Below, one piece after another: positions 1 to 6,018 of a DNA stretch of 8,723 nucleotides (its first letter is position 1; each line of letters opens with the position of its first letter). Both the position numbers and the translations under genes were made by a program. The notes under the pieces were generated by a model, which saw nothing but the letters and a program-made list of their open reading frames with translations, was not told where the DNA came from and ran no database searches. The stretch comes from Actinomycetota bacterium. Its GTDB lineage: Bacteria > Actinomycetota > Thermoleophilia > Gaiellales > Gaiellaceae. The DNA is taken from assembly GCA_005885085.1 (NCBI GenBank), contig VAXY01000078.1, forward strand, positions 1-8,723. Reading direction: 5' to 3'.

Positions 1-488
1 TCCGCGACCGCACGCAGATGCGGATCTTCGACGAAGGGATCGAGCCGCCGATGGATCTCAAGGGCGCGTTCCTGTTGCACACTGCGCCCGGCGTGCGCAA
101 GCTCGCCGCGGGCAAGTACGAGAAGGTCTGCATCGGGACGACGACCTCCGCACGGATGGTGCGCTTCACCGAAGGCCTCGGCGCTCAGTACGGCGTGCGG
201 GCGATTTGCGGCAAGGGCGGCCTGCCCGACGAGGCGATCGAACCGATGCAGCGGCTCGGGATGGTCTATTTCGCGATCGTCGGCGGCGCGGCCGCGCTCG
301 AGACGACGCAGATCGAGGAGATCGAGGAGGTCGCCTGGGAGGAGCTGATGCCGGAATGCCTCTGGAAGTTCCGCGTCAAGGACTTCGGCCCGCTCACCGT
401 CGGCATCGACGCGCACGGGAACTCGCTTTTCCACGACGTGCAGGAACGCGCCAAGAAGAAGCTGGAGGAGCTCAATGCTCGTCTTTGA
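1..488 (+). CDS. Class I fumarase/tartrate dehydratase-type hydro-lyase, beta (C-terminal) part, 5' partial
   Basis: The reading frame is open to the left edge (first whole codon at 3, reading RDRTQ before the ATG at 18), so the true start lies outside the window and the ATG at 18 is not the start. About 161 residues are visible. They match the C-terminal domain of iron-sulfur fumarases and the beta subunit of L(+)-tartrate dehydratase: a TTTSARM segment, then ICGKGGL, a VGGAAALE segment, and a closing GIDAHGNSL. These enzymes reversibly add water to a C4 dicarboxylate double bond; the [4Fe-4S] cluster is held by the alpha part, which should lie just upstream. The family is clear, but the substrate cannot be read from this part. 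The stop overlaps the ComA-family gene by 14 bp, which ties the protein to sulfur genes. It may be an ordinary citric-acid-cycle fumarase or act on a sulfonate analogue of malate/fumarate; the second is inference. Confidence 0.85.
   Translation, partial: RDRTQMRIFDEGIEPPMDLKGAFLLHTAPGVRKLAAGKYEKVCIGTTTSARMVRFTEGLGAQYGVRAICGKGGLPDEAIEPMQRLGMVYFAIVGGAAALETTQIEEIEEVAWEELMPECLWKFRVKDFGPLTVGIDAHGNSLFHDVQERAKKKLEELNARL
464..470 (+). promoter_or_regulatory. Ribosome binding site for the ComA-family gene
   Basis: GGAGGAG lies four bases before the ATG at 475, inside the end of the upstream hydro-lyase gene. It supports that start and independent ribosome loading at this overlap. Confidence 0.65.
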
Positions 489-1224
489 GCCGCACCACGG
501 GCTGACGCACGTGATCGACAAGGGCCTCGGCCCGCGCGCGTGGGAGGACCTGCTCGAGGTTGCGGGGGATCACATCTCGATCATCAAGCTCGGCTGGGGC
601 ACTGCCGCCGTCACCGGAAACCTGCAGCGCAAGCTCGAGGTGCTGCGCGAGAAGCCCGTCGTGATCGGCGGGACGTACTTCGAGGTCGTCTACGCGAAAG
701 GCAGGCTCGACGACTACAAGGGCTGGCTCCACGGCCTCGGGCTGCAGCACGTCGAGATCTCCGACGGTACCGTCGAGATTCCGCGGGAGCACAAGCTCGA
801 GCTGATCGCAGACTTCGCGCGCGACTTCACCGTTTTGTCCGAGGTTGGATCGAAGGACTCGTCGGTCGAGTACACCGCCGAGGAGTGGGTGCAGTGGCTC
901 CAAGAGGAGCTCGACGCAGGCGCGTGGAAGGTGATCACCGAGGCGCGTGAAGGGGGCACCGCCGGGATCTTCGACTCGTCCGGTGGAATGCGCACCGAGC
1001 TGATCGGCGAGATCGCCATGACGGTCGGACCGGCGAACGTCGTCTTCGAGGCACCGACCAAGGCGGCCCAGGCGTGGTTCATCAAGCAGTTCGGTCCGTC
1101 CGTGAACCTCGGGAACATCCCGCCCGAAGAAGTGATCCCGCTCGAGACGCTGCGGCTCGGACTGCGCGGCGACACGCTGAAGGAGGTGTTGCTTGGCGAC
1201 CGCGCGGGCACTCCAGCTTCCTGA
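475..1224 (+). CDS. comA: Phosphosulfolactate synthase (ComA family)
   Basis: Known members join sulfite to phosphoenolpyruvate to give (R)-2-phospho-3-sulfolactate, the first step of coenzyme M synthesis in methanogens and of sulfolactate formation in some bacteria. The 249-residue protein shows the family pattern throughout: GLTHVIDKG (9-17), KLGWGT (38-43), GGTYFE (65-70), VEISDGT (93-99), EVGSKD (123-128), EAREGG (156-161), FEAPTKAAQAWFI (191-203), VNLGNI (210-215) and LRLGLRGDTL (226-235). This is a cytoplasmic TIM-barrel-type enzyme of usual length. The gene overlaps the hydro-lyase by 14 bp and cysH by 32 bp. Sulfite, its expected substrate, is the product of the next gene. No ComB phosphatase or ComC dehydrogenase is visible, so the pathway cannot be completed here. 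Plant HSA32 proteins share the fold without a proven synthase role, so the family is firm but the activity only probable. Confidence 0.9.
   Translation: MLVFEPHHGLTHVIDKGLGPRAWEDLLEVAGDHISIIKLGWGTAAVTGNLQRKLEVLREKPVVIGGTYFEVVYAKGRLDDYKGWLHGLGLQHVEISDGTVEIPREHKLELIADFARDFTVLSEVGSKDSSVEYTAEEWVQWLQEELDAGAWKVITEAREGGTAGIFDSSGGMRTELIGEIAMTVGPANVVFEAPTKAAQAWFIKQFGPSVNLGNIPPEEVIPLETLRLGLRGDTLKEVLLGDRAGTPAS
1180..1187 (+). promoter_or_regulatory. Strong ribosome binding site that fixes the cysH TTG start
   Basis: AAGGAGGT lies five bases before the TTG at 1193, within the last codons of the ComA-family gene. It is the strongest Shine-Dalgarno match I found and favours TTG 1193 over the in-frame ATG at 1235, which has no comparable site. 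Confidence 0.75.
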
Positions 1225-1879
1225 CGTCGAGGCGATGAGCGCCGAGGACGTGCTGGTCTGGGCGCACGAGCAGTTCGGCGACCGCATGTGCCTCACGTGT
1301 TCCTGGCAGCGCCAGTCGTCGGTGTTGATCCACATGCTGAACGAGCTCGGACTCGACGTGCCGATCGTCGAGCTCGACACGCTCGTTCTTTTCCCGGAGA
1401 CCTATGAGACGCGCGACCGCCTCGTCGAGCGCTACGGGCTGAAGCTGCAGTCTTTCCGTCCGGCCGATCCACCCGACCGGCTCTGGGAGACGGAACCGGA
1501 CCGCTGTTGCCACATCCGCAAGGTCGAGCCGCTCGAGCGCGCGCTCGCGCCGTACGACGCGTGGATCACCGGCATCCGGCGTGAGCAGGCATTGACGCGT
1601 GCGAACGCGCAGAAGATCGAGTGGTCCGAGCGCTACGGCGTGTGGAAGGTGCAGCCCATCGTCGATTGGGACGCGAAGCGCGTGCAGGCGTACATCCACG
1701 TGAACGAGATCCCGTACAACCAGCTGCACGACCAGGGCTATCCCTCGATCGGCTGCGTTCCCTGCACGCGTGCCGTTGTGGGCGGCGAGGACGAACGTGC
1801 AGGGCGCTGGGCCGGCTCGAACAAGCTCGAGTGCGGCATCCACATCAACGCACCTCTGATCAAGGAGTCGAATGACTAA
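1193..1879 (+). CDS. cysH: Assimilatory APS reductase (CysH family, iron-sulfur type)
   Basis: The protein reduces adenylyl sulfate to sulfite and AMP with electrons from thioredoxin, in the cytoplasm. Its 228 residues carry the nucleotide-binding region SWQRQSSVL (37-45), the LFPETYETRD segment (66-75), and the cysteine set of the iron-sulfur subclass: the pair C105-C106 and C188-x2-C191. The catalytic cysteine is C214 in ECGIH near the C-terminus. The four cluster cysteines are absent from PAPS-specific reductases such as that of E. coli, so APS is the predicted substrate and CysC is not needed for this step. The start is TTG 1193, chosen for its strong ribosome binding site; ATG 1235 would remove 14 residues and no motif. 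The gene overlaps its neighbours by 32 bp (upstream) and 8 bp (downstream). No siroheme sulfite reductase is visible in the window. Confidence 0.95.
   Translation: MATARALQLPDVEAMSAEDVLVWAHEQFGDRMCLTCSWQRQSSVLIHMLNELGLDVPIVELDTLVLFPETYETRDRLVERYGLKLQSFRPADPPDRLWETEPDRCCHIRKVEPLERALAPYDAWITGIRREQALTRANAQKIEWSERYGVWKVQPIVDWDAKRVQAYIHVNEIPYNQLHDQGYPSIGCVPCTRAVVGGEDERAGRWAGSNKLECGIHINAPLIKESND
1862..1867 (+). promoter_or_regulatory. Ribosome binding site for cysC
   Basis: AAGGAG lies four bases before the ATG at 1872, inside the last codons of cysH, and supports this start despite the 8-bp gene overlap. Confidence 0.6.
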
Positions 1880-2423
1880 GGGATTCACGCTCTGGTTTAC
1901 GGGCCTCTCCGGTGCCGGCAAAACGACGATCGCCGAGCTCGTTCGGCCCGAGCTCGAGCGGCGCGGCCGGCTCGTGGAGTGGCTCGACGGCGACGAGGTG
2001 CGGGAGCACCTGTCCAAGGGCCTCGGTTTCTCGAAGGAGGATCGCGACACGAACATCGACCGCATCGGCTGGGTCGCCTCGCGCCTGACACGCCACGGCG
2101 CGGCCGTGATCGTCTCTGCGATCTCGCCCTACCGCGAGGCGCGGCTGCAGGCGCGCGAGATGGTGGAGGCCAACGGCACGTTTGTCGAGGTCTTCGTCGA
2201 CGCCTCCGTCGAAGAATGCGCGCGCCGGGACGTCAAGGGCCTGTACGACAAGGCGTTGCGCGGCGAGATCAAGGAGTTCACGGGCGTCTCCGACCCGTAC
2301 GAGGCCCCGGAGGATCCGGAGATCCGCATCGAGTCCGAGCACGAGGAGCCGCACGAGAGTGCCGAGCGCATCCTCGAGCTGCTGGAGCAGCGTGGGTTGA
2401 TCCCCGCGGCGGTGCCCGCATGA
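1872..2423 (+). CDS. cysC: Adenylylsulfate (APS) kinase
   Basis: The enzyme phosphorylates APS at the 3' position with ATP to make PAPS. The 183 residues hold a Walker A loop GLSGAGKTT (11-19), the LDGDEVREHL segment, GFSKEDRDTNIDRIGWVA, the ISPYREAR segment (84-91) with the serine at the family's usual position, and the closing KGLYDKALRGEIKEFTGVSD signature. It is a complete single-domain kinase, slightly shorter than the E. coli enzyme, and is not fused to Sat or CysN. It overlaps cysH by 8 bp and sat by 4 bp (ATGA). Since the CysH beside it looks APS-specific, its PAPS is more likely meant for sulfation, for instance by the sulfotransferase at 5062-6018. That link is inference from gene order. 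Confidence 0.96.
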   Translation: MTKGFTLWFTGLSGAGKTTIAELVRPELERRGRLVEWLDGDEVREHLSKGLGFSKEDRDTNIDRIGWVASRLTRHGAAVIVSAISPYREARLQAREMVEANGTFVEVFVDASVEECARRDVKGLYDKALRGEIKEFTGVSDPYEAPEDPEIRIESEHEEPHESAERILELLEQRGLIPAAVPA

Positions 2424-3556
2424 GCGTCGCCACCGAAGCGACGTTGATCGCGGCGCACGGCGGCGAGCTCGTCGACCGCACGAGCGAGCGGCCGGCCGAC
2501 CTCGAGTCGCTCCAGACCCTCACGCTGACCTCGCGGGAGCTCTCCGACCTGGACATGCTGGCCTGCGGTGCGCTTTCCCCGCTCGCGGGCTTCATGGGCC
2601 GCGAGGACTACGAGGCGGTCCTCGAGACCATGCGTCTCGCGGGCGGACTCCCGTGGGCGTTGCCCGTGTGCCTTTCGGTCGCGGAGGCGCCCCGGGACGA
2701 CCGCGTCGCTCTCGTCGACGCAGCCGGCAAGGCGTATGCCGTGCTCGAGGTCGAAGAGGTCTTCGAGTACGACAAGGAGCGCGAGGCGCAGCAGTCGTTC
2801 CGGACGACGGACGCCTCGCACCCCGGTGTCGCGCGCCTGTACGAGCAGCAGCCCCTCTACCTCTCCGGCACCGTCACCGTCTTCGAGCGCGCCGCAGCGC
2901 CGTTCCCCGAGCTCGCGCTCGACCCGGCCGAGACGCGCGCGGCGTTTGCCGAGCGCGGCTGGAAACGTGTCGTGGGCTTCCAGACGCGCAACCCGATCCA
3001 CCGCGCGCACGAATATTTGACGAAGGTCGCGCTCGAAACGGTCGACGGGCTGCTGATTCACCCGCTCGTCGGCGACACGAAGTCCGACGACGTACCCGCG
3101 GAGACGAGAGTCGAGTGCTACCGCGTGCTGCTCCGCGGCTACTACCCGCCGGAACGCGTCGTGCTGAGCGCGTTCCCCGCGGCGATGCGCTACGCGGGGC
3201 CACGCGAGGCGATCTGGCACGCGATCTGCCGCAAGAACTACGGCTGCTCGCACTTCATCGTCGGCCGCGACCACGCCGGCGTCGGCGACTACTACGGCAC
3301 CTACGATGCCCAGCTGATCTTCGACGAGTTCGAGCCGCACGAGCTCGACATCGAGCCGATGTTCTTCGAGCATTCGTTCTGGTGCAGGGCGTGCGGCTCG
3401 ATGGCCTCTGCGAAGACCTGCCCGCACGGCGTGGACGAGCACGTGTTTCTCTCGGGCACCAAGGTGCGAGAGCTGCTCGGCGCCGGCGAGCTGCCGCCGC
3501 AGGAGTTCTCGCGTCCCGAGGTCGCCGAAGTGCTGATCGAGGCATACCGAGCTTGA
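2420..3556 (+). CDS. sat: Sulfate adenylyltransferase (ATP sulfurylase, Sat type)
   Basis: The enzyme makes APS and pyrophosphate from sulfate and ATP, the entry step for all sulfate use in this operon. The 378-residue protein has the N-terminal PUA-like region, then the catalytic domain with QTRNPIHRAHE from residue 188 (the QxRNPxHxxH signature), the AMRYAGPREAIWHA segment, GRDHAGVGDYYG from 282, and SGTKVRELL near the end. A Cys/His group, C322-x2-C325-x8-C334-x-H336, resembles the zinc site reported in some bacterial and archaeal Sat proteins; zinc binding here is inferred. It is the monofunctional Sat type, unrelated to CysDN, and has no fused kinase. The start is the ATG inside ATGA at the end of cysC; an open frame extends upstream to 1979 but that part only shadows cysC. 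I see no clear ribosome binding site, so translation is probably coupled to cysC. The stop overlaps the TTG of the permease gene. Confidence 0.96.
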   Translation: MSVATEATLIAAHGGELVDRTSERPADLESLQTLTLTSRELSDLDMLACGALSPLAGFMGREDYEAVLETMRLAGGLPWALPVCLSVAEAPRDDRVALVDAAGKAYAVLEVEEVFEYDKEREAQQSFRTTDASHPGVARLYEQQPLYLSGTVTVFERAAAPFPELALDPAETRAAFAERGWKRVVGFQTRNPIHRAHEYLTKVALETVDGLLIHPLVGDTKSDDVPAETRVECYRVLLRGYYPPERVVLSAFPAAMRYAGPREAIWHAICRKNYGCSHFIVGRDHAGVGDYYGTYDAQLIFDEFEPHELDIEPMFFEHSFWCRACGSMASAKTCPHGVDEHVFLSGTKVRELLGAGELPPQEFSRPEVAEVLIEAYRA

Positions 3557-4533
3557 CCTGGCAGTTCACGCTCACGGGCCTGCTGATCGGCGTCCTCGTG
3601 GGCCTGACGGGGATGGGTGGCGGCTCGCTGATGACGCCGATCCTGGTGATCGTGTTCGGCTTCAAGCCGACGTACGCGGTCGGCACCGACATTCTCCACG
3701 GCGCAATCTTCAAGACGTTCGGCGCCGTGCGCCACCGCCGGCTCGGAACCGTGCACGGGCACCTGACGCTCTGGATGTTCGCCGGCTCGGGCCCGATGTC
3801 GCTGCTCGGCGTCGCGGTCGCGAGCCGGTTGCAGCATGCGTATGGCGACGGCGTCCAGTCCGCGGAGGGCTACGCGATCGGGGCCGCGCTGCTGCTCGGC
3901 GCGTCCGGCCTCGCTGCCAAGACCTTCATCAAGCGCGGGGTGCAGCCGAGCGATGCTCCGTTCATCCTGCAGCGCAAGGACAAGGTGCGTGCGGTCCTGC
4001 TCGGCGCGGTGTTCGGCTTCATCGTCGGGCTCACGTCCGTCGGCAGCGGCACGTTCTTCGGCCTGGTGATGGTGATGATCTAGCCGTTGACGATCGCGAA
4101 GATCGTCGGCACGGATATCTTCCACGCGGCGGCGCTGTTGTGGGTCGCCGGGTTCGGACACCTCGTTCAGGGCAATGTGGATCTCCACGCGATGGCGTGG
4201 CTCTTGCTCGGGTCGGTGCCCGGGATCTGGGTGGCGAGCCGCTTCACGCTCCGGCTGCCGCAGGACGCCCTCCGGCTCGGTCTCGCCGGTGTGCTCGCGC
4301 TGAGCGGGATCAAGCTGCTCAACGTGCCGCAGTCGAGCTACGTCATCGCCGTCGGGGTCGGGCTCGGCCTGACGGCGTTCCTGGTTTGGCTCGGCGTACA
4401 ATCGCGCGGCCGTGAGCCGCAACGCACCGACAGTCCTCGCGCTGATCCTGCTGGCGGCGACGGCGACGGCCTTCGCGGTGACGCAGCGTTTGAAGCTCGA
4501 GCCGAGCCCGATCTCGCAGACACGCGTCGCTAA
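3553..4533 (+). pseudogene. TauE/SafE-type permease, interrupted by an in-frame TAG
   Basis: The frame encodes a polytopic membrane protein of the sulfite/organosulfonate exporter family (TauE/SafE, formerly DUF81), fitting the sulfur genes before it. It starts at TTG 3553 (TTGA overlap with sat; weak GAGG at 3539-3542). Both internal repeats of the family are visible: residues 17-50 (GLTGMGGGSL to VGTDILHG) and 159-192 (GLTSVGSGTF to VGTDIFHA). Codon 177 (4081-4083) is TAG in the middle of the second repeat, and the same frame resumes at once and stays hydrophobic to about codon 281. The two pieces are 3553-4083 (176 residues) and 4084-4533 (149 codons; a TTG at 4087 could restart). The tail from about 4400 is polar and looks like a shadow of the next gene. 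Possible explanations are a nonsense mutation, a sequencing error, or readthrough. The transported substrate cannot be told. Confidence 0.8.
4397..4402 (+). promoter_or_regulatory. Possible -10 element (TACAAT) for a leaderless transcript
   Basis: TACAAT stands out in very GC-rich sequence, nine bases before the GTG at 4412. Transcription starting about seven to nine bases downstream would begin at or next to the GTG, giving a leaderless message, which is common in actinobacteria and would explain the lack of a ribosome binding site there. No convincing -35 box is seen at 17-19 bases. Chance occurrence is quite possible. Confidence 0.3.
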
Positions 4534-5065
4534 GGTCTTCTCGCCCGTCTGCGAGTGCGATTCACAGGCGGCCGACATCCAGTTCTCGCTGCGTCACGCC
4601 GATCACCTGCGGATTGCGATCCGCCTCGATGCGCACGAGGTGACCATCGCCGACGGCGAGTTCGCCAAAGGTCTCGTCCACGCGCACTGGAACGGGCGCG
4701 ACGCCGCCGGCGCGGTCGTCCCGGACGGCATCTACTACCCCGTCGTCCACATGCGACGAGCGCAGCGCACGATCGACCTGCCGAATCCGATCCGACTGGA
4801 CACCCGGCCACCGTCGATCACCGTTACCCGTCTCCGCAGCAACGGGCCGAAGCTGACCGTGCTGTACACGGTCTCGGAGCCGGCGCACGCAATCCTCGTC
4901 GTCGACGGGCGGCGTGCCGTCTACACCTACTCGACGCGGCGACACGGCCGCCTCACCTGGTACGGCCGCGTCAACGGCCGTGCCGTCCCTGCCCGGCACC
5001 ATCGCCTCGCCATCCTGGCGGAGGATCTCGCCGGGAACCGCTCCGCGGCCGCACCGCTGCGGTGA
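4412..5065 (+). CDS. Secreted or membrane-anchored protein with two Ig-like (FlgD-type) domains
   Basis: The 217-residue product begins with a hydrophobic stretch (residues 7-23, rich in Leu and Ala) that looks like a signal peptide or anchor. A first Ig-like domain follows (about 35-130), ending in HWNGRDAAGAVVPDGIYYP, close to the FlgD Ig-like pattern. A second, beginning DTRPPSITVT, ends with LAILAEDLAGNRS near the C-terminus. C47 and C49 form a CxC at the start of the first domain. The role is unknown; such domains usually sit outside the cell in adhesion or scaffold proteins. Start choice: GTG 4412, with third-position G/C preference holding in this frame from there on, so the 122-bp overlap with the permease frame belongs to this gene. 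Its end overlaps the sulfotransferase by 4 bp (GTGA), implying co-translation with it. Confidence 0.75.
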   Translation: MSRNAPTVLALILLAATATAFAVTQRLKLEPSPISQTRVAKVFSPVCECDSQAADIQFSLRHADHLRIAIRLDAHEVTIADGEFAKGLVHAHWNGRDAAGAVVPDGIYYPVVHMRRAQRTIDLPNPIRLDTRPPSITVTRLRSNGPKLTVLYTVSEPAHAILVVDGRRAVYTYSTRRHGRLTWYGRVNGRAVPARHHRLAILAEDLAGNRSAAAPLR

Positions 5066-6018
5066 CGACCACACCGGGCGGGCCGCCGCTCCTGATCCTC
5101 GGCGTGCGACGCTCCGGCACGACGCTGCTGCGCGTGATGCTCGACCGCCACTCGCAGCTGGCGATGCCGGACGAGTCGTACTTCGTGCCGCAGCTCGCCG
5201 ACCGCCACCTCCGCCGCTTGAACCCGGATGAGTTTGTCGACGACGTGCGGCGCCTGAACACGCTCACCGAGTGGGAGGTGCCGCTGGAGAAGGTGCGCGA
5301 CCGCCTCTCGCCCGCCATGCCGACCGGCGCTGCGATCGGCGTCGTGTACGCGGTCTACGCGGAGGAGCGGGGCAAACCGCGCTGGGGCGACAAGACGCCG
5401 ATGTACATGCAGAACCTGCGCCTGTTGGAGCGGTTGTTTCCCGACGCGCTCTTCGTCCACCTGATCCGTGACGGCCGCGATGCCGCGATGTCGTTCCTGG
5501 CGATGCCGCCGGGCATCGTCACAGAGACATGGATGCATCCTCGTACGCCCGCCGATTTCGCCTGCCAATGGCGGACCGAGGTGGTGGCCGCGCGCCGGCT
5601 CGGCCGCCGCGTCGGACCCAGATACCTGGAGATCCGCTACGAGGACCTCGTCGCAGACGTCGAGGGCGCGCTGCGGAGGATCTGCGAGTTCGCGCGGCTC
5701 GGGTACGAGCCGGCGATGGCGGACTACGCCGGCAAGGTCGACGTCTCGGCGAAACCGCATCAGCAGAGCCTCGAGCAGCCGCCGACGACCGGGCTGCGGG
5801 ACTGGCGCACGGAGATGTCTGCCGTGGACGTCGCGGCATTCGGGCACATCGCCGGCGATCTCCTGCACGAGCTCGGCTACGAGACGTTGCACGACACCGA
5901 CGCGAAGGGCCGCATCAAGCGGGTGTCGTACGCTGGGCGTGCACTCGCGTGGCGTGGGGCGAGCTTCGCGTTACGGCGATCGTTTCTTTGGCGCCGTCGT
6001 CACCCGCCGCTTCGCTAG
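5062..6018 (+). CDS. PAPS-dependent sulfotransferase
   Basis: The protein should move a sulfuryl group from PAPS to a hydroxyl or amine of an acceptor. Of 318 residues, 14-23 (GVRRSGTTLL) form the loop binding the 5'-phosphosulfate, 108-113 are WGDKTP, and 134-145 (LIRDGRDAAMSF) match the 3'-phosphate-binding segment with its Arg and Ser. RYEDL (192-196) is also typical of the family. The first 150 residues are the best conserved. The C-terminal 35 residues are strongly basic and may serve membrane or substrate contact. The acceptor is unknown; a surface glycan is suggested by the O-antigen ligase nearby, and by the co-translated Ig-like secreted protein, but this is inference. The GTG start overlaps the previous stop (GTGA) and has no ribosome binding site at a useful distance. 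The last 48 bp overlap the convergent propeller gene. Confidence 0.86.
   Translation: MTTTPGGPPLLILGVRRSGTTLLRVMLDRHSQLAMPDESYFVPQLADRHLRRLNPDEFVDDVRRLNTLTEWEVPLEKVRDRLSPAMPTGAAIGVVYAVYAEERGKPRWGDKTPMYMQNLRLLERLFPDALFVHLIRDGRDAAMSFLAMPPGIVTETWMHPRTPADFACQWRTEVVAARRLGRRVGPRYLEIRYEDLVADVEGALRRICEFARLGYEPAMADYAGKVDVSAKPHQQSLEQPPTTGLRDWRTEMSAVDVAAFGHIAGDLLHELGYETLHDTDAKGRIKRVSYAGRALAWRGASFALRRSFLWRRRHPPLR

Noticed and set aside
472..2065. Minus-strand frames opposite comA and cysH
   Set aside because: Both plus-strand genes carry complete family signatures, and the antisense products show none.
1979..2419. Upstream extension of the sat frame, or a CysC-Sat fusion
   Set aside because: The extension is an Arg/Gly-rich shadow of cysC in another frame. 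Sat similarity begins at the ATG at 2420, and CysC is complete with its own stop.
2129..3442. Long minus-strand frame of 437 codons opposite cysC and sat
   Set aside because: It lies opposite two firmly identified genes and is rich in Arg, Asp and Glu as expected from the complement of GC-rich coding DNA; no family motif is visible.
4081..4083. TAG as selenocysteine or a pyrrolysine codon
   Set aside because: Selenocysteine uses TGA. A TauE-type permease has no known need for pyrrolysine, and the site aligns with a plain aromatic residue, so mutation, error or ordinary suppression is simpler.
3301..4578. Minus-strand frame of 425 codons opposite sat and the permease
   Set aside because: It is a shadow of the coding strand: low-complexity charged composition, no recognisable domain, and it spans unrelated gene borders.
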